A stretch of DNA of 64,000 bases from Rhizoclosmatium globosum (GCA_002104985.1 MCGO01000008.1:248001-312000), one strand, 5' to 3'. Counted from the stretch's first letter, positions 1-12,598 are shown. The notes: generated from the sequence alone by a model not told the origin. Program-made: numbers and translations.

Positions 1-76
1 ATCTCTGGGTCGAAAAAGAAAACTGGATTCAGAAGAGCGTATTCGGTTGCCCCCAAAAAGATCTCATTCATCATCA

Positions 77-1736
77 ATGTCTCGTTTCAGCCGACATTCG
101 ACATTCACATTCAAGTCTCGCATCAGAATAAATCACGCCTCATATCTGCCTCGACTTGGCTCTCCACTTAACTTGCGACTGTTTCACGTTGCAATCCGAC
201 ACAACTACCCAGGCAACAACTACAGTGGAACAAACTCCACAGCAACGCAATCATCATTGAGTGATGAGGCAAAGTAAGGATATAGGTTATGTTGTACTGC
301 CTATTACTAATGTCGGTGACAGGAAACAACAAGAGAAGGAAGGAACGCAAGTCACTCTCGTTGGACTCGGATCGAATGTGGCTCTGACGATTGGAAAGGG
401 GATCGGTGGAGTGGTCTTTGGTTCCGCATCGCTGATTGCAGATGCAGTCCATTCGCTGTCGGATCTCGTCTCTGATGGCGTTGCTCTGGCAGCTTATAAA
501 CGGGCACGAAGAGAGCGCGATGCTCTCTATCCATATGTAAGTGCTTCGTTTGTATCTGAGGACGGTGTGTTTGACGTTGGATCAGGGCCACGGGAAGCTG
601 GAACCTCTTGGGAGCTTAACTATCTCAACTCTTCTACTTGCTGCTGGAATTGGAACTGGACTCCATTCTGTGGACGTACTACGGGATTTACTCACTTCTA
701 TGCCCGATTTTGCAACAGCTGTCTCCCACACACAACAACAGTTGACTCTAGGACTTCATTCTCTGAATGAGCCTAAAATAGCTGCTGCGGCTCTTTCACT
801 AGCAGGTCTGAGTATCGCTGTCAAAGAAGCACTATTCCACTGGACGTTACGAATTGGACGAAAGCAAAACTCACAAATCTTAATCGCCAACGCATACCAC
901 CACCGTGCCGATAGCGCCAGTGGTCTTGTTGCTCTTGGTGGTGTTGCTGGAGCATATTTTGGATACGCGTGGATGGATCCAGTTGGTGGATTGCTCGTTA
1001 GTGGATTGATTGTGCAACAATCCATCTCAATGATAAGTCCAGCGTTGCGTGAGCTTCGTGATGGAGCAGATTTGGAAGTGGTTCAGAAAGTCGAAGACGT
1101 TTTGAAACGCGTACAGGCGGAAGACAAGAATATAACTGGATTCCACTCGATTCGTGCACGCAAAATGGGACCAGAGGCTTTGGTTGATTTGCAAGTGCAG
1201 GTTAACCCTCGTATTACAGTTTCTTTGGCTCATCAGGTTCGCTTCTATTCAGTTCCCCCGTGTTTGTTAACATAGTCATGCAGATTTCTGAAAACGCTCG
1301 CCACGCAATCACAAATCAGGTTCCAGGAATATCAGAAGTCCTGATTCACGTTGACGTTGATGCTCCAGATCATAATGCAGCACCTCCCACAGCTACATCT
1401 GTTCCCACTTCCGACATTGAAGACGACATCATCAAAAAGACATTAAGAGGAATGGAATCCGAAGTTAAGCGCATCTCGCATTTACAAGTGCATTACTTGA
1501 GCGGCGGTATGGAGATTGATGCTGAGATCGTGCTGAATAATCCAGAAAATCTGAGCTTGAATGAGGCTATTGCAATCGCTCTGAAGGTTCAGGATAAACT
1601 CATGTCTTTCCCTGGAGTAATCAGTGCTGATGTTCATTTGGAAACGAATGAAGATCATTATATTGGTCGCGATGGGAATCCTGTGTCGAAGCGGTGGAAG
1701 AGGGGGAAGGGTGTGTTGATGCAAGAGCGGACATAG
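77..1736 (+). CDS. Mitochondrial-type cation diffusion facilitator (metal efflux carrier)
   Basis: Four exons (77-273, 323-536, 586-1236, 1284-1736) join without a frame break into 504 codons. The first ATG opens a stretch of about 65 residues rich in Arg, Ser and His with few acids, as in a mitochondrial presequence. A six-helix cation diffusion facilitator core follows. The TM2 motif HSLSDLVSD and the TM5 motif HHRADS supply the His/Asp metal-binding pairs of the family. The C-terminal 200 residues form the cytoplasmic-type ferredoxin-like domain, with HVDVDAPDH near its start. The nearest families are yeast MMT1/MMT2 (mitochondrial iron export) and related zinc/manganese carriers. The family is well supported. 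The exact metal and the mitochondrial location are inferred from the N-terminus. Confidence 0.88.
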
Positions 1737-1819
1737 AACTATTTTTTTCGTCATATAAATAATAGAGACAAACCTTTTTAAATTTGAAATCGTGTTTGTG
1801 CTTTGAAGTCGCGTGATGA

Positions 1820-2503
1820 ATGCGAAGTTGGAAAGCCATCTTCTCTCAAAAAACTTCGTCAGACCACATGCAACCAAACCATGTTTCTCTGAGGAACGTT
1901 TCAACTCAGTTTGATCAAGCTGCCAAGTTTCATTCTCCAGCCCGTCTTGTTAGAGCTGTCTTTCCCAAACAATCAAGCGGCGTTGAGAGCCAAGCATCTG
2001 CCATCCCACATGTGGCCATCACAACAACAACGGACAAATGCTCCAAAACTCAAGCACCATATTCTCATAATTTTGATGTCAAAGTTCCTCTGGTCACTTT
2101 GGATGAAGCAACTCGACAGTTGAATGAATACTTGGACAAGCGGCTCCAAACACAAACTTGTAATGGAACCACAAAAGACAGCTATATCTTCAAACGACCT
2201 CGCAATGGCTTCAGATTGCCACCATATGGTAGTCCTCCTTCCTCGCCACACCCGCGGAGGTTCTTTGTTCAAGTTCAAGAGAATCCTCAACTCGTTTCCC
2301 TGCCCTCACCGCCGACTGGAAAATATTTGGATGGGGGTCTCTTGATCAATGTCGGAAATTCCGCATTGAGATCAGACGATAGTCCGAACTTTCAAAAAGT
2401 CTCAACCTTGTCAAGCCAGGTCCATTTTGACAATGAATTAGACCTTCTCTTTACTTCACTGACTCAACCTTCCAGTGGGTCACCTAAATTGCAACCTCTT
2501 TAA
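1820..2503 (+). CDS. Hypothetical protein, low complexity
   Basis: An open frame of 227 codons begins 83 nt after the stop of the cation carrier gene, with a second in-frame ATG at 1868. The product is Ser/Pro/Gln-rich and has no recognisable domain, signal peptide or membrane helix. Near the middle lies a predicted amphipathic stretch containing TLDEATRQLNEYLDKRL. It may be a separate gene or the 5' part of the tail-anchored gene that starts at 2618; no clear donor/acceptor pair joining them was seen. Coding status rests on frame length and position only. Confidence 0.4.
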   Translation: MRSWKAIFSQKTSSDHMQPNHVSLRNVSTQFDQAAKFHSPARLVRAVFPKQSSGVESQASAIPHVAITTTTDKCSKTQAPYSHNFDVKVPLVTLDEATRQLNEYLDKRLQTQTCNGTTKDSYIFKRPRNGFRLPPYGSPPSSPHPRRFFVQVQENPQLVSLPSPPTGKYLDGGLLINVGNSALRSDDSPNFQKVSTLSSQVHFDNELDLLFTSLTQPSSGSPKLQPL

Positions 2504-2617
2504 TCAGTACTCTTCGTCTCTCTATGCCCCAAGTTTAATTGTTTCTTACTTTCTTAATTTGTTTTGATTCAAAATTGTCTGGTGGCGCAACCGCTCAATA
2601 GAATAATTGGCTGCTGG

Positions 2618-3244
2618 ATGCCCATGCCCAACTCACACTCAACACTGCCGGATGACTGGGAAGGAATAATACGCATCAACGTGAAGTTTGCTGGGATGAC
2701 AGAGGTTTTGATTGTTGAGGACTCTTTCACACGGCTGGATACCTTGGTCCAACAGGTATATCAGATTCATACTCAAAACTCTGCTTGTTCATTGAATGAG
2801 TCTTTTACCAACCTTCTCATCACTTCTACTATCCCTCACCTGCCTCTTTGATAAACAAATCAGATCAAGGAGCTCTTCAATATCAGCAATGACACACCTT
2901 TATTTCTGTACTATTCTGACTCTAACGGAGAAGCGATTCCACTGGTAAATGACTTGGACTTCCAAAACCTCGCAACACATTCACCACACATTACTGTTGA
3001 GACACAAACGAAGCGTTCTGAACTTGTGCGGAAATCAAGAAAAGACAAGGATTCTCACGATCCAGCTATTCTGGATGTTGCGACTGTGAAGATGGAGACG
3101 GAGGAAACCTCAGAGAATTCAGAGAAGGATGATAAAATGCCTGGAAGTTATTCAAAAGTTCATTTGGAGGGATATGTATTCCATTTTGACGTTGTGGGAT
3201 TGTTGGTATTGGCGTTGGCGGTTGTTTGGATAATGACGTGCTAA
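2618..3244 (+). CDS. Small tail-anchored protein with a PB1/ubiquitin-like fold
   Basis: Two exons (2618-2755 and 2864-3244) are separated by a 108-nt GT-AG intron and give 172 residues. Residues about 15-75 read like a beta-grasp (PB1 or ubiquitin-like) domain: an opening strand GIIRINVKFAG, a helix across the splice junction (TLVQQIKELFNI), and a closing LFLYYSDSNGE strand followed by an acidic turn. A charged linker rich in Lys and Glu follows. The last 20 residues form a single hydrophobic helix (VVGLLVLALAVVWIM) ending two residues before the stop, which is the layout of a tail-anchored membrane protein. No named family was recognised. The upstream frame at 1820 could belong to the same transcript. 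Confidence 0.55.
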
Positions 3245-3654
3245 GATTGATGGGCGTCGGTATAGATGTATGCGTGATACGTACAACCTGATAGGAATTC
3301 GTGAATAGAAAGGTGACACCACTGTGGGAGTTTGCAGCGTCGCAGCAGTGAATCCCAGTATTCGGGATAGGTTGGGCTTGTGCACTGGAAATGATCGCGT
3401 CATCGAGTCAGGGAATTTTTGGGTTTCATCGCCACCGCCGCCGCCTATTTGTAATGTGTTTGACAGGCTGGTGAACCAGAATGGAATTTTGGGGATAGAC
3501 ACCGAGAAAAGAGGGGGTCTACAGAGGCTTGTGAGGTCTTCCCTCGCAAAAAGGACAGGGAATTTGTAACAATATCAGTTTTGGGGGAAAATACCAATTT
3601 ATGGTTTGGGATTTCGATTTGCGTTCCTGTTGGATGATAGCACGGGGGATGGGG
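3245..3654. other. Intergenic, no convincing gene
   Basis: About 400 nt between the tail-anchored gene and the TATA box at 3655. An open frame on the plus strand (from about 3324) has no ATG in a good position and no similarity I recognise. The stretch probably holds the 3' end of the upstream gene and the promoter of the next transcript. Confidence 0.4.
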
Positions 3655-3662
3655 TATAAATA
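3655..3662 (+). promoter_or_regulatory. TATA box
   Basis: The sequence TATAAATA lies in a G-rich context, about 30 nt upstream of the first copy of a 32-bp direct repeat. The spacing fits transcription starting near 3685-3695. It is the clearest core promoter in the window and would drive the Ala-rich/UBA transcript downstream. Confidence 0.55.
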
Positions 3663-3685
3663 GGGGGGTTTTCCACTGGGGAGGT

Positions 3686-3799
3686 ACCTTGTCTGCAACT
3701 CTTGGTACTTCTCCAGGTGCGTTTGGTTCTTCTTTTCTTTAGTTTCTTTTTGTTATTCGTTTATTAAACCTTGTCTGCAACTCTTGGTACTTCTCCAGG
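3686..3799 (+). repeat. 32-bp exact direct repeat, 82-bp period
   Basis: Identical 32-bp copies lie at 3686-3717 and 3768-3799, each ending in a CTCCAGG. The first copy is followed by GTGCG, a plausible 5' splice site, so the repeat may mark a duplicated exon end. A T-rich tract separates the copies. Confidence 0.85.
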
Positions 3800-3994
3800 A
3801 GTGTTAGTAGGCTCTATCTTGTTCTATCTTTGTTTGTTGTACCTGTTACACAAGCTTCCTTTCGAGTGTATCGCCACCCACCAACTCGTTGCTACCAATT
3901 CCTGGTTACATTTTCTAGGGTCAACTTACCTTGGCAACATTGATACGATTGAGAATCTCGGAAACCCGTCAAACAGGACTTGACTTGAGGCTAG

Positions 3995-4331
3995 GCTGTA
4001 TATCTCCACCGCGCCAAGAATACTTTGAAAGAACAGGCCCAAAGTGCCAAAGAACAAGCTCAAGCTGGCGCCCAAGCTGCTGCTTCTGCCGCTGAAATTC
4101 ACGCACACACTGCCGCATCCGTTGCAGCTGCCCAAGCACAGGCTGCTGCCTCTTTTGCAGCTTCTCAAGCATCAAAATGATGGCAACAGAGCCAAGATTG
4201 AGCGTCAAGTGAATCAAGTGATGGAGATGGGGCTTCTTGGGTCTCGTGAACGTATTGAAGAGCTTGTGGTTCACTTTGGAGGTGATCTTGATCGTGTTGT
4301 TGAGGTGTTGATGGATGGGGGGTTGGATTGA
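3995..4331 (+). pseudogene. Broken Ala/Gln-rich coiled coil plus UBA domain
   Basis: From about 3995 to 4176 one frame encodes a highly charged, then Ala/Gln-rich coiled coil (starting NTLKEQAQSAKEQAQAGAQ). At about 4170 that frame hits a stop, and the next frame continues with a recognisable ubiquitin-associated (UBA) domain: VMEMGLLGSRERIEELVVHF then a GGDLDRVVEVL helix, ending at 4331. UBA domains bind ubiquitin, so the intact protein would be a ubiquitin-binding adaptor. No ATG with a clean splice path was found upstream, although a strong TATA box lies 340 nt before. The break is one extra base or two missing bases, unlike the single missing base seen in other genes here. It may be a pseudogene, an unseen intron, or an assembly error. 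Confidence 0.45.
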
Positions 4332-4379
4332 TTCCAGTCTGTATTATCTTTTGACCTCTGTCTCATGTTATAAGCAAAA

Positions 4380-7300
4380 TATGATGTTTTATTTGTAATT
4401 CTCATTTTAGCTTTTCATAGCTTGCTTTTTAGGGGTGGTTCCAAGTGATGAACAAATTAAATTTTGATCCTGTCCTGCCATTTTTTCAGTTGCAATCAAA
4501 ACAATCCCGCCCCAAAAAACAGAACTGAATTCCACTACACTGTTCACCGTATATAGTGTCAACAAGACTATTTAATGTGTCTACCAAAACCCCTTGATAA
4601 GTGGGTAGGCACAATTATGAAAATCACACTTCTTTCTAATTTATATTAAAACACTTGGTTTGTCAACAAACACGTAACAGGTTAATACCAACTGCAAGCA
4701 ACCTCCCCGGTTCCATCACTGTGTGGTCTTTCCCTTGCCTCCACATTACATTCTCTTGATTTAATCAACATATGCTTCCCCAATGGACAGAACACTTCCT
4801 TGCATAAAGGCTTGGCGTGTTGACATTTCTGGACATGATGGAATCCTTGTGCACAAACTATTTGATGGAAGAAGAATACTTGGGTTTCATCGGCATTGTG
4901 TCTGAGTGTTGAATGATGCTCACAAAATAAGTGTCCATTTCATTCCATTTTGTGTTGATATCCAACAGCATAGACAGCACAAGTTTCCAAAAACATTGAA
5001 GCCCACGTCCTGCTTCAGCCTCCCTCGTATTGGTCCACCAAGGCTTTGTCAGTTACTTGTATTTTGATAAGCTTTCCTCCATTTGCTTTAAAATAAATAC
5101 ACCCTCCCCATAATACCACCTCAGTTATGGTCAGTTTGAATCTTGGGCTGACTCCAAGAACCTGTTTTGCCCTTACTAACCCATTTACTATCTTCTCTGG
5201 ACAATTGTACAATCCTCTTCCCTTTCTGGAGTTGGCCTAAGCTACAGCAACAGAGAAAGGTCAGGTCTTTTTTGAACAAAACAAAGCCAAGGAGATCCAC
5301 ATGAATCTTTTGGATGCAACACATGTTAAAATTGGAGGAGATGTTATGGGAAAGGTTTTGCGAAGGCAGCGTATTCCATGAAAATCAACAGTAAACATAA
5401 TTAAAGCCAACACAGACACTTCATCTTCCTATTCCATTTGGTGCCAAAAAATACAGCAATCCACTTCAAAATACAGAAGCCAATTTCAAGGGTGCTATAT
5501 TTTGTTTGGAGACTTGTGGACAATACCTTAGCAAATTCAAATCAGCTATAACTGTGGCACACAAAACAAAGTGTGCTGGGGAGTCACTTGTGGATGATCT
5601 TGTGTTTGTAAATGGCGTTATTATCAAAGTCGAGTCTGCTGGAGGAGCTCCTGAATATTGGATGGGAGAAGGAAGAATTTAAATCAGAGGGCACTTTCAA
5701 AAGCCTGTCAAAGTCTGAAAGCACATCCATTAATTTTGTAAAAGAGTCACTGATAATTTCTGCGTAACAGTGTCTACAGCGCTGAGCTGTGATATCTGTT
5801 CACAAATTCAAAGTAAAGGGATAACCTAACTTCTGGTGTGACAAATTATTAGCATTTTTTCCAAGTCAACCATGCTCTGTTTATTTGCAATGAAACGTTC
5901 CAGCCCATCAAATAACACTTTCCCAACTCCCTGGGTTGAAAACATAACCAGTGATACAATAGCATCTGCTGTGTTTTTTCAGCATCTATCCCCTGCGCTT
6001 ACAAATTACTTCACAAAATATCTCCCATGACGTCTCCAGTTGTGCTGTAACTTGGTTTTGGGAGGAACAACCCCCCATGTTTCCAAAAATATATCTAAAA
6101 CCTCCTTTGTTTTTGATGGAACTAACCTCGGTTGGTTGCATGATTGATTAGGTAGGGATGGCCCAGAGGCAAGCCCCTCTTGAATCATTTGTGTGAAGCT
6201 TGGTGTGTGTCTCTGACGCATCTCAGATTGTACAGGTAGCAGCCAACTATTGGAGCCATATGTCCATCATTTGCATCTGAAGCTACCAATTCATTACCAG
6301 GGACAACTCTTTGTGAGGTAGTGTTGGGAGAGGTCCATAACTGGATTAAGCAATATGGCACATTTGAGCAGCAGTGTATACATTAATTGATGTTAAAGTT
6401 GCTCCTATTCAGGCATTTGAATATTTGGATAACTGCCATGTTGTCATAGTACATATATGTTAGTCTGCTTAATCTTCTGCTGATTGTTCATTTGCCATGT
6501 GAAAAATTAGTAACATGAACCAAACAGTGTATTTGTAAAAGATAAAACTCGGTGAATGTGAATAATGGGATAGTTAGGACATCACAAGGAAGGGTAGAGT
6601 TGGGTTCCCAAAATAAGTGAACAACCAACTCAAACCTCAACTTGGTGAAGTATGAAAACAAAATAAATAAATGAGTAATGTGATGAATCATGGAGTTGAA
6701 AGCAAAAAAACGAGCATTTTAAAATTGTCAAAGATTCCAAACGTGTTGAGCACAACTCAGACAACAAGATGCAAAGTACACTTGCAGCCAGAATCTCAAA
6801 ACCAAAAACCAGGCCACTAATACAACTCTTACTTGAAGACTTGAACATGTTGTTATGGTCCAAATGCACCTGGAACAAGTGGCACATCAGGCATGTATGA
6901 GCTAAAAATTGGCTACTGGGGTTGATGGATGCAAAAACAACATACACCAGGATACAGATGTGCCAACATTGGCTCCAATCTCAACCATGCTTAGAGCAGC
7001 GGACGTTTTGACAGGTCCATACAATGATCAATAACCCAAGACATGTAGCCATTGGTTTACGCCGTTTAATACATCTACAAAAGAGGCCTTTGAAAAGGCT
7101 GTAGCACAAGCCAAGGATAGAGTTCAGGTTTCAATTGAAAGATAAACATAAATTAAACAAAAGGAATATATCATTAACTTATTCCATTTAACAATAGACA
7201 AACTTCTGAGTCCAAAAGCAGAATGGAACTGCTAAGAATCCAGAATTGTGCGGCGAAATCCGAGGTGGGAACTCAAAGGACCTGTGCAGCCAATACAGAA

Positions 7301-9780
7301 TACTGCCACAATGGTGGAAAATGATGGTTAGGGAAAAATCAACGACGGTATGGACAAGGAAGATCAGGAAATCAAACAGGCCGAAAAGAGAATTCAGGAG
7401 AACTGTAATTAGCTTGGTTCATCCATTTTGCTTTAATCAGATTAAATTGGTTTTCCAAAAATTAAACAGAAAGTTCCCTCAAAAAGACTACAGTAGACTG
7501 TAGATCCAACAGGCCTCTTTCAGGCATTCCAGCATTATAACATGATAGATCCAACTCTGCATTCTGGATGAGGACAATCAGTCCCTTCATCCCAACCAGG
7601 TTGCTGACAGACAACCGCTGCAAGTTTGTCAATCCACGTTGCCAAACAGAGGAATAGTGCCCTTAGATAAAATCCTAACATACATCCCCAACCAGTGGCA
7701 TGCAAGCCAGTATATTGATGCAGGTATAGTACTCAAGCAATACAAACGTGGAGGTAGATGAGGCTAATGGGGGTAGGTGTTGGTTGTGGCAGCTGTATTT
7801 TGCATAACCATCTTCACAGCAGATTGGCACTGATTTGTCTTGAGATGCTGCTGTGAAGAACTACTGCAACGTCTCCAAAGTACTTGGAATAACTTTCTTC
7901 CTTTTGTTGACTATTAAAAAACGCTTTTACTCTGTCTGAAGGAACCCAGCCAGGATTAGGCCCCAGCTTTAGCAGGGTATTTATGTACTGTTTTATTCAT
8001 GTACAGCCTTCTTGATTGTTGAAACAGTGGTGGTTGTACAATGCCACCCTATCAAGTCTATTGGACAAAAAAAATAATGGTTTTTGGCAACGGTTTTTTG
8101 GCAACATCCTTTTTTAACCACAAGATACCCAAAAATATTAATTAACTGCAGAGCTATGATGGTAACACATAAAAAAGAAGTGCGCTTTTAAGACTTGGGC
8201 TTGGCAGAAAAGTAGGAGCTCAAATGCATAGGGTTCAAATCATACTCAAATGCAAAGAAAATTGTTACCAAAGACACCTTCTACTTTGTCCATTTGGTAT
8301 GGGAGCAGGGGAATCAATGTATGTTCAGATGCTGAAGCAAAGTTAGTGGTTTTTTTTATTCCTTTGATTATTTGTGTAATCATGAATACTTGCAAGGAAG
8401 CTGATACAAGCAGCTGTGCAGCTAATAGACAGAGTCTTTCCATGTCCAGCAGCAAATGTTATGAGTCCTGCAACTTGTTAAGTTGTGCTATGTCACTTCA
8501 GACATTAAAGTGAATGGTTTGCAACCTTAGGGTTAGGGAAACATCCAATTGAGAACAATTGGATGTTTGATTTGTGATGCAGGAACAAAGTAGCTTTCCA
8601 ACAAATTCTCCACAAGCAGCCAGTTGACCCAAGTGAATTCCAATAACTTTGAGCTGAGGATGGAGGCAGGCAATTGGTTCTGAGAAAATGGCAGTAGTGG
8701 ATTCAGCACCAGTGGTAACAATACTACAATCCATTTTGTACTTGTCCATTTGTCAGCCAGGCTCTCCAGCTCCTTATCTTTTTGCCATGCCCTCCATGGA
8801 CTTTCATGAAAAGCTTTCTTTACCACAGCTTCAATTGAGACTTGAGGATTTAATAAAGCATTGTTTGGACACATCTTCACTGAGTACTGTGGCCCTGGAC
8901 CAGTCATTGATGTAATGCAAAGTATCAAATCACAAAAATGCGCAGAGGATGAAGTCTTCTAGATATTCTGTTGCAAACGTCAGAACATACGTGATGTGAT
9001 GTATTGTGAGTTTAACACAAAATCTGACAAAATATGCAACCCTTTTTTGTTTGTCACAATTTGCTAAACTCTTATCATATGAAAAGCAAGAAGCACTCCA
9101 GAAAAGTTGCAGATGATGGGATGTAGGAGTATCTGTTGGAGTCATGAGAGTAACAGATTTTTTCTTTGCGGCAGGAAAACCAAAAATAGAAATAATGCAT
9201 GAAAAATTCCCTCTCTTGTTTTAGGTGTGCCCATAAAACACAGCTTATACAAGTTAGCAATTCAGCACATGGTGTACAAGTTGTATGGCTATATCCCAAA
9301 GTAGAGCCAGAAAAAAACTGCAACACCAATCACATTGACCAAGGAATAGATCTTGCTCTGTCCGCCGCTTTAGATCCAAACAAAATCTTTCAGAAATCAC
9401 AAGGGATGCAACAGTGGCAACAAAGTGACAATTCTAGAGACAAACAATCCTTCCACAATAAGAAGCAGTTGACGAAGAATTGTCCAAACCATAAGCTTTT
9501 CACAGAATATTTTGAGTAAATATGTCTAAACCGTTGTGTATCTCACGGTTCTGACACTGAATGCAACAGTTGAAAGTAGTGGCAGCAGATATTGCTAATG
9601 ACAGAGCCAATAAGACAGTCTGTTGGTTGGTATTGATGTTGGATGCCAGAATCAGCACAAGGAGTGCAGTGGCAAGCACTAATCATTATTGTTAACTTTG
9701 TTCAATTTGCCAAGAAGCTTTTTTTAGGGTCTAGATATCGGTTTTCTCTGTGCAGCTTTATTGATACCTTTTGATTTTTC
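4380..9780. other. Gene-poor block, probable decayed mobile element
   Basis: About 5.4 kb with no gene that can be assembled. Short open frames occur on both strands but are interrupted by stops and shifts. The most protein-like are on the minus strand: near 5324-4780 (three frames, including a stretch with KRIVQLSREDSKWVSKGK) and 8928-8498, where a frame containing SPWRAWQKDKELESLADK continues in another frame as MDCSIVTTGAESTTAIFSEP. Base composition is more A/T-rich than the flanking genes and spliced introns are not evident. No terminal inverted repeats, target duplications or transposase motifs were found by eye. The size, isolation and degeneracy in an otherwise compact region suggest an old transposon or integrated element. 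Confidence 0.4.
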
Positions 9781-9792
9781 AATGTTAATAAA

Positions 9793-11903
9793 TTATTTAA
9801 CGTTCTCCTCTGCTTTGAAAATGGCATTATCCGAATGAATAGAGCTATCAGCTTCTTTCTCGTTCAAAGAATCCTGTGCCCAAATCGTCTGAGTGTCAAT
9901 TGGTGGTCCACGGAACCATTTATGTGCCGAGACAACCCAGAACACATAAGAAACCAAAAATACTCCCACAACAACAACAGGAGCCCAGTTGAAGTTGGTC
10001 AGATCTGTGAAGTCTCAAGTTAGAAAACTTTGACATTGTAGCTCATTTACTTACAGGCACTAATGTACGCATCATGGTCCAAGGTTATGTTGTCAGCAAG
10101 TGTGAAAGATTCAGGGTCGGTGTAAACAGTTGGGAGGACTAGTGCAACAGACGCAAATGACAAGAACAAGATAGCAACAATTCCAACTGGGACGCCCCAA
10201 CGACCGAGAGTAAATGGCCCAGGTGGAAACTTATCGCTTCGAATGACTCGCAACAAAATTGGAACCAAGTACGCCAAGTAAGTTCCGACGACTCCAAAGG
10301 AGTTGATAGCAGAGAACCTGAGAAGCCAAGTTCATGAGAAAGCAAATTCTTAAGAACAAACCTAAAACCAACTCACATAGTGTTTGAGTACAATGAAGGC
10401 AACAAAATGACAGAGTTGATCAATACGATGATCCAAGTGGCTCTGATTGGAACTTGGTCGCCGCCCAATGTGTGCAAGTAGGCACTTCCTGGCAAAGCTC
10501 CGTCTCGCGAGAAGGCAAACGTCATTCTTGCGTGAGTAACAATCAAACCAAAAATACTGGTGATTCCGATGACCAATAAGATGCAGTTGAAAACTACAGC
10601 CCAATTAGGTCCCACTGAATTGACGAAAATCAGAGTAAGACCATATGAACTCTCTTCGTAGATGCTTGCAAACTGGGATGGGTCAACAGATGCGAGAATG
10701 AAAAAAAGAGCAACGTATCCAGTGACAAAAGTGGTCGCAATAGCACTGACAATGGATCGAGGACCTTGAATCGCTGGGTTAGCAGTTTCCTCAGCCAAGT
10801 GGGCGGCGGAATCGTATCCAGTGTAAGTCAAGCAGGCAAGCAATACGGAAATAGAAGCAGCCCATCCATTTGGGAGTCCAGTCAAGTTGCTCCATGAGTT
10901 CATGAGTTCACTTGGTGGAATTTTAGTGTCAGAGGCTGGAAGAATCTAAATTAGAACTTTGAGTCCAAGATAAATGCAACATACCGAAAAACACTCCAAG
11001 CATGATGATGGCAACACCCAAAACGTTTGTTGCAAAGCACAATTTTCCAATGAGGTTGATAACTTTAGATCCAAAGGTTGCCAAATATCCTGCAATGACA
11101 AGACCACAAATAGCTGCCACCAAAGTAATAATTTTGGTAGCCCACGAGCCAATAACAACAACTGAACTATTTTGAGCGATAAAACAGTTAACGAAGAACT
11201 GCCCGAATGCATAAGCCTGTTCGCATAATACATAGTCAGCTAGATTCACGTAAACAATTCGCTTTACCGTTCCGGACGTAATTCCAGCAAGTCCAAGGAA
11301 GTTAAAGTATCCTGTCATATATGACGCAAAGGGAGCCCACTTTGGACCAGCCAAAGACGCTGACCACTGAAAACAAGTCTAAGCTACACTACAAACTCTG
11401 AAAGTGTCTCACATAGTAGAGACCTCCCGATGTTGGATAACTGGAGACGATTTCACCCATGGATGCTCCAACGAAAGCTGACAAGATTGAGATGATTGGC
11501 CTGAGTCAACGTCAATATACTGCTTGTTTTGATTACCCAATCAACAAACATACCATGAAATAAGCATTCCCTGGGGACCTGTGAGAATCAAAGATAAGTT
11601 CATATCCACAGAAGAAAGTCGGGTGTTGAAGCCTCCAGCTTTCATTCCTTGTTTGCCACAACTTACCACCGGCACCGAGACCTTGATAAATAAGTGGCAT
11701 GACTGAAGTAGGAACACTCATGACAGTGAAAGCTACACCAAAGTTGGCAAACGCATCCAAGCTTCGGATGAGTTGCTGTTCATGTTTAGTAAGACATGTG
11801 ACCTTTCACCAGCATAACAAGCCTGTGTTGTGGCTGCACTTTTCACGATTCTCACCTGCTTGTAACCGAGCTGTTCCAAACGGGCTGTGTCGTCGTTCTC
11901 CAT
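9793..11903 (-). CDS. Amino acid/choline-type permease (APC superfamily)
   Basis: Eight exons on the minus strand (11903-11856, 11775-11667, 11578-11554, 11500-11413, 11366-10985, 10935-10377, 10317-10055, 10004-9793) give exactly 561 residues without frame breaks. The N-terminus is short and acidic, then come about twelve hydrophobic helices. Family marks are the GEIVSSYPTSGGLYYW segment after TM1-2, and SYPTSGGLYYWSA/GPKWAPF, typical of the fungal amino acid/choline transporter branch (UGA4, HNM1 and BAT1 relatives). It is a proton-coupled plasma-membrane or vacuolar transporter for GABA, choline or amino acids; the substrate cannot be told. Exon 3 is only 25 nt. The C-terminal tail is hydrophilic and Lys/Asp-rich. 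Confidence 0.9.
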
Positions 11904-12598
11904 TAAGCCAACCTTGTCACGCTTCTGTTCTAAATCGGGTGAAGTACTTTTTTTCTTTTGGAAAGCAGTCGGAAATTTCTTTTGAACTTGTTTCAGATCA
12001 TCGGAGAATTACATAAGGGATGGTTATTTAATGGCCAAGTGGCGGGGTAAGCAATTAAAACGGATAATCAACAATTATTGCTGTCTTTATCAACAAATAG
12101 GTGAAGTAACCACTTAAATGAAAAAAAAATGTGGCATAGACGTAACATACTAACTCGGAATAAACCTGACAAACCAGTGGATTAGCTTCAGAATGGTTGC
12201 CAGTATTTTAAAAAACCTGACCCGGAAGCTGCCCCTCTTACTACACCTTTCTCAATAGAATATTTAATGTGCTAACTATGTAAGAGTCCGACTCAGTCAA
12301 ATGAAACTAACAACTCGAAGTGAATGCATCCGTCCTTGGATGCTACTACACGTGATAAATGGCAATATGAGATTATAGTTCAAAACGGTTCACGACATCC
12401 AGTGGAAAGTGGTTAAGATGCGAGGCATAGCTTGTTGGAGTAATTGATTTCAATGTATTTCAAGGATATTTTTGTTCTTCTTATAGGCGAAAAAACAATT
12501 TAATCAAAGAATAGAGTTATTAGTTTGTTTCACTAAATCTGTGTCAAACAGTTCTAAACGTTAATCGTTAGTTACAAATCAACTCATTATTTGAATTA
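11904..12598. other. Intergenic, permease promoter region
   Basis: About 700 nt between the permease start codon and the OCA1 stop codon, both genes being on the minus strand. It should contain the OCA1 3' end and the permease promoter. A-rich and T-rich tracts are present, but no coding frame, tRNA or repeat was seen. Confidence 0.5.

Noticed and set aside
1820..3244. Single fused gene covering 1820-3244
   Set aside because: No donor and acceptor pair with a good branch point was found to bridge the stop at 2503; kept as two entries.
8527..8538. Interstitial telomere repeat (two TTAGGG units)
   Set aside because: Only two units, expected occasionally by chance; noted because it lies in the decayed block.
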